Part shown: piece by piece, positions 9,245 to 20,016 of the stretch
How positions within the stretch are numbered: position 1 is the stretch's first letter
Layout of the letters: every line of letters begins with the position of its first letter
From: Intrasporangiaceae bacterium URHB0013
Lineage (GTDB): Bacteria; Actinomycetota; Actinomycetes; Actinomycetales; Dermatophilaceae
Direction: 5' to 3'
Assembly: GCA_000620545.1 (NCBI GenBank)
Contig: JIBA01000014.1
Coordinates: 467,078 to 531,077 of the forward strand
DNA length: 64,000 bases
Position numbers and translations under genes: made by a program
The notes under the pieces: model-generated
The model's input: the letters and a program-made list of their open reading frames with translations, nothing else
Database searches by the model: none
Told to the model about the DNA's origin: nothing

Positions 9245-9903
9245 GCTCCGCCGCCCGAGACGGCACCGACGGACGGGACGAGCGTCAGCCTGGCCTCGCC
9301 GTCCACTGCCTCGACCAGGGGCTGCACCTTGTCGGCGGGCACGTAGATCTGCACCGAGGTCATCGAGCCGGCGCCGAAGCCTCCGCTGCTCGTCATCACT
9401 GCGGCCACCGCCGCGGACTCGAGGATCTTCTTCGTGGGATTGGTCGCTGCATCGCGCGTCGTCGACGACTTGGGGGTGATGAAGACGTCCACCCGGCTGC
9501 CTCGGGCGAGTCCGGTCGTCGCCATGGCGTCGGCGCGCACGGTCACCCGCTGCACGTCGACGGCATCGGCGCCGCCCACCGCGGACACCGGCACCAGCTC
9601 ACCGGCGCGCACATCACGGAGCATGAACGAACCGGTCGGGGCGGGGGCGTCGGCGGCGAGGTAGGCGTTCATCCCGTCGGCGAGACGGACGTCCGCGCGC
9701 ACGAAGGAGGCCTCCGCGATCTCGTCACCGGCGACGAGGTTGCTCGCTGCGACCCACACCGGGACGCGGTCGTCTGCACTGGCGACGGCCTTGGCGCCGA
9801 GGGTTGCCGCGACGACCACGAGCAGCACCCCGACGACGAGCCGGCTGTCACGCCAGGACGGTCGCTGCAGTCGCTTGGCCCTGGGACTGGCGAGCTCGGT
9901 CAT
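9241..9903 (-). CDS. SAF-domain protein, RcpC/CpaB-like
   Basis: 220 residues: a short basic cytoplasmic start, one transmembrane segment at about 21-42 (RLVVGVLLVVVAATLG), then a SAF domain (VWVAASNLVAGDEIAEASF, RDVRAGELVPVSAV) and a Flp-pilus-assembly CpaB/RcpC-like C-terminal part (VDVFITPK, VQIYVPADKVQPLVEAV). RcpC/CpaB is a periplasmic component of Tad pilus machines. No other tad genes (CpaF ATPase, TadB/C, prepilin, peptidase) are in the window. It precedes and overlaps the CpaE-like ATPase. Confidence 0.75.
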   Translation of the reverse strand: MTELASPRAKRLQRPSWRDSRLVVGVLLVVVAATLGAKAVASADDRVPVWVAASNLVAGDEIAEASFVRADVRLADGMNAYLAADAPAPTGSFMLRDVRAGELVPVSAVGGADAVDVQRVTVRADAMATTGLARGSRVDVFITPKSSTTRDAATNPTKKILESAAVAAVMTSSGGFGAGSMTSVQIYVPADKVQPLVEAVDGEARLTLVPSVGAVSGGGA

Positions 9904-10053
9904 GGTGGGCCCCCTGTGGTCCGCTGGTCGATGGCCGTACGCACCCGACGCAGGCACCGGGACGACGCGGCAACATCTTGCATCACCTGGAGGCAGATCG
10001 CCCGTCGGGATGCACAGCTGGGGAGGACGGCCGAGCAGGGCCGCCTCGATCCC

Positions 10054-10059
10054 TAGGAT
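10054..10059 (+). promoter_or_regulatory. Possible -10 (TAGGAT) for bldC
   Basis: TAGGAT in the 291-bp gap between the SAF gene and bldC would give a leader of about 130 nt. The leader contains CAGCT and AGCTG arms around 10085 that could pair. Apart from this, I see nothing distinctive in the gap. Weak evidence. Confidence 0.3.
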
Positions 10060-10194
10060 GAGGTCGTTCCCTGCCGTCCGATCAGCTGCCTCGAGCTGCA
10101 GGTCGCGCAGCAGTGGGCGTGCTCGGACGCGCCCGCGGCGGGTACGGGTGTGATCGAGGCCGTCGTTGGGACGGTGCCGGAAGGAGGAGTCAAC

Positions 10195-10422
10195 GTGGCC
10201 CAGCGGTTCCTGCAGCTCGCCGAGGTGTCGGAGATCCTCAACATCTCCTCGGCGCAGGCGTACGCCTTGGTGCGCTCGGGCGAGCTGCCGGCCATCAAGA
10301 TCGGTGGCCGGGGCCAGTGGCGCGTCGAGGCGACGGAGCTGGAGGGCTTCATCCAGCGCATGTACGCCGAGACGAAGTCCTTCGTGGAGGCACACCCGTT
10401 CGGCGGCACCGGCGAGGAGTGA
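10195..10422 (+). CDS. bldC: BldC-type MerR-like DNA-binding protein
   Basis: 75 residues from GTG 10195, chosen because AAGGAGG ends 7 nt upstream and the protein then starts MAQRFLQLAEVSEILNISS as in BldC. A winged-helix MerR/excisionase fold follows, with AQAYALVRSGELPAIKIGGR and WRVEATELEGFIQRMYAET. In Streptomyces BldC binds direct repeats and delays entry into sporulation; here it is probably a conserved global regulator. It lacks an effector domain, as known BldC does. The next gene is convergent. Confidence 0.9.
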   Translation: MAQRFLQLAEVSEILNISSAQAYALVRSGELPAIKIGGRGQWRVEATELEGFIQRMYAETKSFVEAHPFGGTGEE

Positions 10423-10513
10423 GCCCGGGACCGCCGGGCCAAGCCGGTCCACGTGCGTGCCCGGCGAGTGACCGACCCGGCTGGCCGCACGTCGTGGAGG
10501 GCCCTGCGGTCCC

Positions 10514-11059
10514 CTAGAGCCGACGCACGGAGCCGAGAGACCAGAAGGGCACGAGCAGCCGGCCGATGACGTTGACCGAGCGTCGGGTGTCGTCCGGCGC
10601 GTGCTCGGCCAGCTCGAGGTGGTCGGAGCCGACGACATCGACCGTCCCCGTGGCCGTCCTGCCGTCCACGTCGGCGACCTCCACCACGGCCCGGTCACGA
10701 CTCACGGCTCGAAGGGCCAGTCCCAGCACGAACCGTCGGGCCACGACGGAGGGCGTACGCGCTCCCGGGCCGAGGCCGGACACGACGCGTACCGCCTGGA
10801 GCGCCACGAGGACCGGTCGCTGCGGCGCGGTCTCGAGAAGGGCCCAGTCGGGACCGACGTCGACGAGCCGGCCGGTCATCACGCGCTCGGACAGCCGCAG
10901 CCCGACGTGCGTGTTGCCGACGTTGGCGAGCAGGCGCGTGTGCAGGTCGAGCAGCGACCGCTCGCGCCTGGTCCGGTCGGCGACCTCGGCCTGCAGCTCG
11001 CGGGCGTCGTCCCGTGCCAGCTGCGCCTCGAGGTCGTCGAAGAGTCGTTCCCAGCGCAT
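10514..11059 (-). CDS. Conserved actinobacterial protein of unknown function
   Basis: 181 residues beginning MRWERLFDDLEAQL, followed by a charged helix ARDDARELQAEVADRTRRE and then a beta-rich part (GRLVDVGPDWALLE, VVEVADVDGRTATGTVDVVG) ending with VIGRLLVPFWSLGSVRR. I recognise the opening as a family seen near bldC in actinobacteria, without a known role; the beta part may be an Sm-like or ligand-binding barrel. ATG 11059 is supported by GGGAGGG 8 nt upstream. Divergent from the LysM gene. Confidence 0.6.
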   Translation of the reverse strand: MRWERLFDDLEAQLARDDARELQAEVADRTRRERSLLDLHTRLLANVGNTHVGLRLSERVMTGRLVDVGPDWALLETAPQRPVLVALQAVRVVSGLGPGARTPSVVARRFVLGLALRAVSRDRAVVEVADVDGRTATGTVDVVGSDHLELAEHAPDDTRRSVNVIGRLLVPFWSLGSVRRL

Positions 11060-11102
11060 GCGCACACCCTCCCCCACCCTGCCATGGCGAGCCAGCCGAG
11101 TT

Positions 11103-11127
11103 CTTGACCAACACCATACTTGACCAA
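11103..11127. promoter_or_regulatory. Direct repeat CTTGACCAA in the divergent promoter region
   Basis: CTTGACCAA occurs at 11103 and again at 11119, 16 bp apart. The second copy contains a TTGACC -35 for the LysM gene; 18 bp later TTAAAT is a plausible -10, 6 nt before the ATG at 11156. On the other strand TATGGT (11118-11113) can serve the leftward gene. Confidence 0.45.
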
Positions 11128-11155
11128 ACGTAAGGAAACTACGTTAAATGAAGGT

Positions 11156-12319
11156 ATGTACAGGGAATCGAGGTCACCGACGACCACACCGCCCGGTGCC
11201 GGGACCACGGCCTGGCACACCAGGCACGAGCCGCGCGCGACACGCGTTGCTGGCCTCGCCAACCACGTCGGTCGCGCCGGTCGTGCTGGCCGTGCCGGTC
11301 GGGTCGCGCGCGAGCTCGGAGCCGGGGCGCTCGGCCTCGGCGTCGCCGCCACGACGCTGACGCTCCTCGCAACGGTCGCGCGGCGGGGCATGGCCGCCTC
11401 GGGCGGCGCGCCACGCCCGGAAGACGCGCTCCTCGTCCTCCTCGCCTGGGTGGGCGTCCTCCTCAGCGCGTGGTTGGCTCTCGGATCACTCCTCGCCGTG
11501 GCGGCCCTCCTTCCCGGGGTGGCGGGACGGGTCGCGGCCGAGGTCGCCGATCGAGTCACACCGGTCGCGCTGCGCCGGGCGGTGGCCCTGGTGCTCGGCG
11601 CCTCGGTCGGCTCCATGGCGCTTCCCGCGGCCCCGGTGTCAGGTGCCGGCACCCCTCACCTCCCACGCGGCGCGGGAGGTCGTGCGGCCCTCGCCGAACC
11701 CGTTCCGCATCTCGACCTCGTCCCCGGCTACACGCCGACCGAGACGACTCCTGGTTATGCGCCGACCGACACGACTCCCGGTTACGCGCCGACCGTTGAC
11801 GCGGCAGCCGGCTCTGCTCCGACGGGCGTTTCCCTCCCCGACCTTCCCGACCACGCCGGTCAGCGGAACGCGCCCGCCCGGGAACCCGCCCGGCAGGAGG
11901 TCGTCACGCCGGGACCACCGAGGTCGCCGCAAGAGCCGGGCTATCTCCCCACGCAACCCACGCCCGTCCACGACGCCGAGCGGTCACGGCTGATGGTGCC
12001 GACGCCGCGTCCGGCCACCTCGGTGCACGAGCACGTCACCGTCCGCCGCGGCGACTCCCTCTGGGCCATCGCTGCCCGACACCTCGGACCGGGCGCCTCC
12101 GACGCCCAGGTCGCCCGGGAGTGGCCGAGGTGGTACGCCGCCAACCGAGACGTCGTGGGAGCTGACCCCGACCTCCTCCTGCCCGGGCTGCAGCTGCGTC
12201 CGCCGTCGGGCACGTCATCGCCGGGCGCCCGTGTCTCCCGCACCACCGGGACACCTTCGTCCGACACGCATCCAGGCACCGACAGGAGTGCCCCCGCGGA
12301 GCACGGAGCCCGGCCATGA
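11156..12319 (+). CDS. Membrane-anchored LysM-domain protein
   Basis: 387 residues from ATG 11156. Two hydrophobic stretches (about residues 50-68 and 80-115) near the N-terminus anchor it. A long Pro/Thr-rich spacer follows, with a PGY(T/A)PT repeat built from 27-bp units at 11723-11794, then a C-terminal LysM domain (VTVRRGDSLWAIAARHL to LLLPGLQL) that binds peptidoglycan-type glycans. The TTG at 11120 is an in-frame alternative but coincides with the -35. Overlaps the next gene by 4 bp (ATGA). Confidence 0.75.
   Translation: MYRESRSPTTTPPGAGTTAWHTRHEPRATRVAGLANHVGRAGRAGRAGRVARELGAGALGLGVAATTLTLLATVARRGMAASGGAPRPEDALLVLLAWVGVLLSAWLALGSLLAVAALLPGVAGRVAAEVADRVTPVALRRAVALVLGASVGSMALPAAPVSGAGTPHLPRGAGGRAALAEPVPHLDLVPGYTPTETTPGYAPTDTTPGYAPTVDAAAGSAPTGVSLPDLPDHAGQRNAPAREPARQEVVTPGPPRSPQEPGYLPTQPTPVHDAERSRLMVPTPRPATSVHEHVTVRRGDSLWAIAARHLGPGASDAQVAREWPRWYAANRDVVGADPDLLLPGLQLRPPSGTSSPGARVSRTTGTPSSDTHPGTDRSAPAEHGARP
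11723..11794 (+). repeat. 27-bp in-frame repeat encoding PGYxPTxTT
   Basis: Two full units and a third partial one encode PGYTPTETT, PGYAPTDTT and PGYAPT in the spacer of the LysM protein. Units differ at several third positions, so the repeat is old. Confidence 0.75.
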
Positions 12320-12855
12320 CGCGAGCCACGACCACAGGCGGCGGTCCGGCCAGGTCTGCCCGCGACGGCTTCACCGTGCGGCGCATCCCCCAGACCGCGC
12401 CACGCGTCATCAGCGCCGACGAGGCCTGGCACGGCGAGCTGCCCTACGCCCAGGAGGCGCTCGCGCTCGACTTCTTCGGCGCCCGCGACGACGAGGACTT
12501 CGGCCGGCAGCCGACCCGCACGAGCCTGCTCCCGGAGCCGGCCCCGCTCGTCGCCCGCCTGGCGCAGGCCATCATCGAGGTCGTCTCGGGTTCGCGACCG
12601 GCCCCGCAGCTCATCCGGCACACGGCGCCCACGATCTACTCCGTCATCGCCAGACAGGCCATGGTCGCCGGCCGGCGTCGCACTCCGGGCCCGCGCCGGC
12701 CCGCCATCGTGCGCCGGGTCCGCATCTGCGAACCCGCCGACGGCATCGTCGAGGCGTGTGCCGTTGTCGTCTCCCACGGGCGCGTCCGCGCCCTCGCCCT
12801 GCGGCTCGAGGGCCTCGACGGGCGCTGGCTCGTCACCGCACTGACCATCGGCTGA
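12316..12855 (+). CDS. Rv3235-family protein
   Basis: 179 residues. The C-terminal half (ARLAQAIIEVVSGSRPAPQLIRH, VCxPADGIVEACAVV-like segment, GRVRALALRLEGLDGRWLVTAL) matches the Rv3235 family, a small actinobacterial alpha/beta protein located beside secA. No catalytic residues are known for the family. Coupled to the LysM gene by an ATGA overlap; ends at a strong hairpin shared with convergent secA. Confidence 0.8.
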   Translation: MTRATTTGGGPARSARDGFTVRRIPQTAPRVISADEAWHGELPYAQEALALDFFGARDDEDFGRQPTRTSLLPEPAPLVARLAQAIIEVVSGSRPAPQLIRHTAPTIYSVIARQAMVAGRRRTPGPRRPAIVRRVRICEPADGIVEACAVVVSHGRVRALALRLEGLDGRWLVTALTIG

Positions 12856-12919
12856 CCATGGGCTGACCGCGACTGACCCCGCTCGGCGCACCCGGCAGAC
12901 CGCCACGGTGGGCACGCGA

Positions 12920-12951
12920 ACGGCCCGGGCACGCTCAGCTGCCCGGGCCGT
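12920..12951. terminator. Bidirectional terminator between Rv3235-family gene and secA
   Basis: A perfect 12-bp stem, ACGGCCCGGGCA (12920-12931) with TGCCCGGGCCGT (12940-12951), loop of 8 nt, between two convergent stop codons. Confidence 0.85.
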
Positions 12952-12964
12952 ATCGCTGTTCGTG

Positions 12965-15808
<2,844 letters not shown>

Positions 15809-15891
15809 CTGGTGATCTCACTCCCGACTCAACGTGTGGACTCGCCCGGTGGGCGGGCTCCATCGCCCGTGATGGGTCACGGACCCCGCCT

Positions 15892-15897
15892 AGGCTA
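15892..15897 (-). promoter_or_regulatory. Possible -10 (TAGCCT) for secA
   Basis: TAGCCT on the minus strand, 84 bp before the secA ATG. No convincing -35 at 16-18 bp. Confidence 0.35.
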
Positions 15898-16030
15898 GCC
15901 GCCTTCAGGACACAACGACCAACGCATCGGCGGCCGGTCCGGTTCCAGCCGCCGTGCCACGCCGTCCCAGCCCCGTCCCGGCACGCTCGACATCCGTCAC
16001 CGAGAAGGTATGCCGGGTGCCCGGCAGCGC

Positions 16031-17257
16031 TCAGCGGCTCGCGAGCGCCTCGGCGGAGTCACCGGCCAGGTCGACGCGACCGAGCCCGAGCCAGCTGGCC
16101 ATCGACTCGAGGTTGGCGAGCAGGGCGGGACGCGCCTCGGCGGGCGCGCCGGGCTCCCACGTGACCCGGTGGCAGCGCAGCACGCCCGCGACGCGGTCGG
16201 CCTTGAGGTCGCACCGCGCGACGAGGTCGTCGCCGTGGAGGAAGGGCAGCACGTAGTAGCCGTGGACGCGCTTGTCTGCAGGTGTGTAGATCTCGATGCG
16301 GTAGTGGAAGTCCCAGAGGGCGTGGATGCGCTCCCGCTGCCAGACGAGCGAGTCGAAGGGACTGAGCAGCGCCTCCGCGTGGACGCGCCGGGGCAGTCGC
16401 GCCTCGGCGTGCAGCCACGCCGGCTTCCAGCCCGGCACGGTGACGGGGACGAGCTCGCCGGCTGCGACGAGCCGGGCGATGGCCGGGCGGGCGTCCTCCC
16501 GCTTGATCCGGAAGTAGTCGGCCAGGCAGAGCTCGGTGCCCACGCCGTGCGCACGGGCGGCGATGCGGACCAGCTCGACGTAGCGGTCCGGGTCGGCCTC
16601 GGGCCCGGGCCGGTCGGTCCAGGCCGACCGCAGCTGTGGTGGCGCGGTGGCGGTGAGGGCGGCATACCGACGCTCGAACGCGGTGGTGCGCCCGGCGGAG
16701 CTGATCTGACCGGCCCAGAAGAGGTACTCGAGGGCCTGCTTGACGTCGGACCAGTTCCAGCCCCAGTGGTCGGTACGGCGGGGCTGGTCGTGGGCGAGGG
16801 CGACCTCCACCTGTCGCGCGGTCATCGGACCGCGGGCCTCGACCTCGGCCCGGACGAGGCCGACGTAGTCGGGGCGCTCCTCGAGGATGCGCCGCATCCC
16901 GCCCCATGCCTTCTCCGCGGCCGCGCGCATGCGGAAGTCGAGCAACGGCCACGTAGACGGTGGGACGAGACTCGCCTCGTGGGCCCAGTACTCGACGAGG
17001 CGCCGCGGGGCACGGTCGCGTGACCGGTCGAGCAGCGTCATGTCGTACGGGCCCAGCCGCGAGAAGAACGGGAGGTACTGGCTCCGGGCGAGCACGTTGA
17101 CGCTGTCGATCTGGACGACCCCGACACGGTCGACGACGCGCTGGACATGGCGCATCGTGGCGGCGAACGGTGCGGGTCGCGGGTCGAGGAAGCCCTGCGC
17201 AGCGATGGCGACGCGGCGGGCCTGCTCGCGCGTCATCCGGCGCGTGGCAACGGTCAT
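16031..17257 (-). CDS. YcaQ-like winged-helix DNA glycosylase (HTH_42 family)
   Basis: 408 residues. VGVVQIDSVN carries the QxD motif of YcaQ/AlkX enzymes, which unhook DNA interstrand cross-links; winged-helix repeats and late conserved stretches (AEALLSPFDSLVW, RIEIYTPADKRVHGYYVLPFL) also fit. It acts on chromosomal DNA in the cytoplasm. ATG 17257 has GAGGAG 9 nt upstream. It begins 24 bp after the response-regulator gene stops, so they may be co-transcribed, though no functional link is known. The activity is inferred from family membership. Confidence 0.85.
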   Translation of the reverse strand: MTVATRRMTREQARRVAIAAQGFLDPRPAPFAATMRHVQRVVDRVGVVQIDSVNVLARSQYLPFFSRLGPYDMTLLDRSRDRAPRRLVEYWAHEASLVPPSTWPLLDFRMRAAAEKAWGGMRRILEERPDYVGLVRAEVEARGPMTARQVEVALAHDQPRRTDHWGWNWSDVKQALEYLFWAGQISSAGRTTAFERRYAALTATAPPQLRSAWTDRPGPEADPDRYVELVRIAARAHGVGTELCLADYFRIKREDARPAIARLVAAGELVPVTVPGWKPAWLHAEARLPRRVHAEALLSPFDSLVWQRERIHALWDFHYRIEIYTPADKRVHGYYVLPFLHGDDLVARCDLKADRVAGVLRCHRVTWEPGAPAEARPALLANLESMASWLGLGRVDLAGDSAEALASR

Positions 17258-17281
17258 GGACGGTGCTCCTCGACGGCCGGG

Positions 17282-17965
17282 TCAGTCGGGGTCGATGAGC
17301 CGCTGGCGCACGGCATACATCGCAGCCTCCATGCGCGAGTGCATCTGCAGCTTGTCGAGGATGTTGCGGATGTGGTTGCGCACGGTGTTCTCGGAGATGA
17401 ACAGCTCGGCGCCGATCTCGCGGTTGAGCTTGCCCTTGGCCACGCTCCGGAGGATCTCGAGCTCGCGGTGGGTCAGACGCGGCAGCTCCAGGCCAGGCGT
17501 GGGCGCCGGTGGCATCTCCTTCTGGCTGATCTGCTTGAACTCCTCGAGCAGCTTGGAGGCCATCAACGGCGAGAGCAGGGACTGACCCTGGAAGACGCCA
17601 CGGATGCCGGCCGCGACCTCCTCGGGCGGCACGTCCTTGAGAAGGTAGCCGTTGGCGCCGGCGCGGACCGCCTCGAAGAGGTTGGCCTCATCGTCGGAGC
17701 TGGTCAGCATGAGGATGCGCGCCGAGGGGACCCGTTGCTTGATCACCCGGCAGGCGTCGATGCCGCCACGCTTGGGCATGCCGACGTCCATGACGATGAC
17801 GTCGGGCAGGATCTCCTCGGCCTGGTCGACGGCCTCGATCCCGTCGGCGGCCTCACCGACCACCTCGATGCCGTCCTCCGTCGACAGGACGGTCTGCAGT
17901 CCCCGGCGGTAGAGCGCGTGGTCGTCGACGATGAGGACGCGAATGACGTCGGGGGGCGGGTTCAC
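17282..17965 (-). CDS. NarL/LuxR-family response regulator (orphan)
   Basis: 227 residues from GTG 17965; GTG 17983 adds six residues. Receiver domain: DDH acidic pair at 14-16, phosphoacceptor Asp60 in VIVMDVGMP, LTSS and the KD of YLLKDV. A LuxR-type helix-turn-helix follows (LTHRELEILRSVAKGKLNREIG, ISENTVRNHIRNIL). No histidine kinase is adjacent, so it is an orphan. The position between secA and hpf is conserved in other actinobacteria as I recall. It acts as a DNA-binding transcription regulator; its targets are not known. Confidence 0.9.
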   Translation of the reverse strand: MNPPPDVIRVLIVDDHALYRRGLQTVLSTEDGIEVVGEAADGIEAVDQAEEILPDVIVMDVGMPKRGGIDACRVIKQRVPSARILMLTSSDDEANLFEAVRAGANGYLLKDVPPEEVAAGIRGVFQGQSLLSPLMASKLLEEFKQISQKEMPPAPTPGLELPRLTHRELEILRSVAKGKLNREIGAELFISENTVRNHIRNILDKLQMHSRMEAAMYAVRQRLIDPD

Positions 17966-18040
17966 GGCTCCATCTTGGACCACACCACGGACAGGACGCC
18001 TGCTGGAGCCACCGCGATCGTCGGCGAGGTCCCGGACCTC

Positions 18041-18076
18041 CGTCGGGGCGCCCCCTCGGAACGGGACGCCCCGACG
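18041..18076 (-). terminator. Terminator after hpf
   Basis: CGTCGGGGCG (18041-18050) and CGCCCCGACG (18067-18076) form a perfect 10-bp stem with a 16-nt loop, 26 bp past the hpf stop codon. It separates hpf from the downstream regulator gene. Confidence 0.75.
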
Positions 18077-18102
18077 CCGTCATTGCCCGGGGAGGACGGG
18101 GT

Positions 18103-18756
18103 TCAGCCCGTGGCGGCCACGGCAGTGTCCGCGTCGGTCTCGAGGTGCAGCACCCCGTAGCTCCAGCCGCGTCGCCGGTACACCACGCTCGGTCGGTCGG
18201 TGTCTGCGTCGTGGAAGAGGAAGAAGTCGTGTCCGACGAGCTCCATCTGGTTCACGGCATCCTCGAGGGACATGGGGGCGGCCGTGTGGATTTTCTCGCG
18301 GACCTCGATGGGAGAGTTGCCGAGCGCACCGAAGCGCTCGAGGTCGTCGACCCGACCGTCACCCGAATCTGCGGGTGCGGCGTCGGCCGCAGCCGACCCG
18401 TTCGCCGATGCGTCGATGCGGGCGGTCGCCTGTGCGACCGACTCGGGGATCCGTCGTCCGCGGCTGACCTTCCGCTTGTCGTGCACCCGCCTCAGGCGAT
18501 CCATGAGCTTGTCCACGGCAGCGTCGAGGGCGGCGTACTTGTCGTCGAGGCAAGCCTCCGCCCGGATCACGGGGCCCTTTGCGTGGCAAGTGATCTCGAC
18601 CTTCTCGGACCCACGGGCGACCCGCTCGTGGGTGACGACGACGTCGATGCGGTGCACCTTGGGGGCGAGCGCGGCCACCTTGGCCAGACGCTCGTCGAGC
18701 TGCTCACGGAATCGGTCGGGGATCTGGACGTGGCGCCCAGTGACGACGATCTCCAC
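18103..18756 (-). CDS. hpf: Long-form ribosome hibernation promoting factor
   Basis: 217 residues. The N-terminal domain (about 1-105, MEIVVTGRHVQIPDRFREQL) is the ribosome-binding RaiA/HPF fold; a linker of ~45 residues leads to the C-terminal dimerisation domain (KIHTAAPMSLEDAVNQMELVG, FFLFHDADTDRPSVVYRRR). Long HPF pairs two 70S ribosomes into inactive 100S particles in stationary phase or stress. GTG 18756 is supported by AAGGAGGAACC just upstream. The leader contains a 6-bp hairpin right before this ribosome binding site, and a terminator follows. Confidence 0.95.
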   Translation of the reverse strand: MEIVVTGRHVQIPDRFREQLDERLAKVAALAPKVHRIDVVVTHERVARGSEKVEITCHAKGPVIRAEACLDDKYAALDAAVDKLMDRLRRVHDKRKVSRGRRIPESVAQATARIDASANGSAAADAAPADSGDGRVDDLERFGALGNSPIEVREKIHTAAPMSLEDAVNQMELVGHDFFLFHDADTDRPSVVYRRRGWSYGVLHLETDADTAVAATG

Positions 18757-18771
18757 GGTTCCTCCTTATCG

Positions 18772-18790
18772 CGCACGTCTTGTTCGTGCG
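18772..18790 (-). promoter_or_regulatory. 5' leader hairpin before the hpf ribosome binding site
   Basis: CGCACG (18772-18777) and CGTGCG (18785-18790) pair with a 7-nt loop; in the mRNA it ends 5 nt before AAGGAGG. Could modulate initiation. No match to a known riboswitch. Confidence 0.3.
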
Positions 18791-19024
18791 GGCAGTAAGA
18801 GTGTGTCCGGGCCTCTGGTCACCTAGGACAGGCCCGCCGGTCAACGCGGCACCACCCCTTCCTGTCGAGCACCTCCCCGGCAGGGCGGCCACCAGGCCGC
18901 TCCCCTCGGGACGGGGTGCATGCCTCGACACTACTTGGGCCGCGCGCCCACTGGAAGGCATGTCTGCCATCCCACCGGAACATCACCCACACCACCAACG
19001 GCGGCGGTCCCTCGCACGCACAGA

Positions 19025-19834
19025 TCACCCGCGTGTGCGCTGGGTGGCCGCCAGCGACACCCCCACGACGGACCCCGAACCGGCAGCTCGCAGGGCTCTG
19101 GCGGCCTCCGCGAACGTGGCCCCGGTCGTCACGACGTCGTCCACGAGAACGCACCTCCGGCGACGGATCACGCTGTGCCACATTGGGATCACGGACAACG
19201 CCCCAGCGAGGTTGCCGCGGCGCTCAACCGTCCCGAGCCCGGACTGGTCCTCGACCCGGCGCACGTGGCGCAGGACCGGGGCCACCCGCAGCACTGGTCC
19301 CGCTCGCCCCGTGAGCTCCGCGACCGCGGCCTCACAGAGGCCGGTCAGCGGCGTGTCTCCGCGCTCGCGCACAGCACGTCGCGAGGAGGGTGCCGGGACG
19401 ACGACCACCACTCCCCCGTTCCAGCCGACACCGGTGAGCGCCGCGTCGAGCGACGCCGCGAGAAGGGGCACGAGGACGGCGTCGAGGTCGCGTCGCCCGG
19501 CGTCCTTCCAGGCGGACACCGCGGCCCGCAGCGGGTCGGCGTAGACGCCCCAGGCATGCACCGGCGGCATGCCGTCCGGGAGGGGGTGCGGTACGACCCA
19601 CGGACCACCGCCGTGCACACGGGCGTCGGCCGGCGTCCCCGATACACCCGGGAGCTCCCTGTGCGCGAGCCGCGCCCCGGGTGCGCCGAAGGCCAGGCCG
19701 GCCAGCGCACGCGCACAGCGAGCGCACCAGAGGGCACCGGGGCGCAGACACCCACCGCACTCGCGTGGGAGGACGAGGTCGGCGAGGTCGCTGTCGCGCA
19801 CCCGGGCCAGGGCGAGTGGAAGAGCCCCGCTCAT
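19025..19834 (-). CDS. comF: ComF-family phosphoribosyltransferase-like protein
   Basis: About 269 residues from ATG 19834. The N-terminal Cys motifs (CGGC, CARC) form the ComF zinc finger. The C-terminal phosphoribosyltransferase domain has the PRPP-binding VLVDDVVTTGAT. ComF proteins are needed for DNA uptake in competent bacteria, but the family is also widespread in species without known competence. It follows the mtrAB-lpqB operon after 182 bp. The start is uncertain because the frame is open further upstream to 19909, without a better ribosome binding site. Confidence 0.85.
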   Translation of the reverse strand: MSGALPLALARVRDSDLADLVLPRECGGCLRPGALWCARCARALAGLAFGAPGARLAHRELPGVSGTPADARVHGGGPWVVPHPLPDGMPPVHAWGVYADPLRAAVSAWKDAGRRDLDAVLVPLLAASLDAALTGVGWNGGVVVVVPAPSSRRAVRERGDTPLTGLCEAAVAELTGRAGPVLRVAPVLRHVRRVEDQSGLGTVERRGNLAGALSVIPMWHSVIRRRRCVLVDDVVTTGATFAEAARALRAAGSGSVVGVSLAATQRTRG

Positions 19835-20016
19835 CCACTCGGCAGCACCGCCTCCGTCATGCTCGCGGCGCGAGCGGCTCCCCGGCCCGGACCCGCGATG
19901 CCCTCGCACGGGTCAAGCCGACCGCACGGCCGCCATCCGGTCGAGCCCGGCCATCGGCTCTGGGGACGACGGCACTGCGGCCGAGGGGGGCTGTGGAAGG
20001 AGGGGACCCCGCCCGG

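Noticed and set aside
7742..9903. ParA-type chromosome or plasmid partition locus
   Set aside because: The ATPase has the CpaE/TadZ N-terminal domain and a SAF-domain partner; no ParB gene or parS site is seen.
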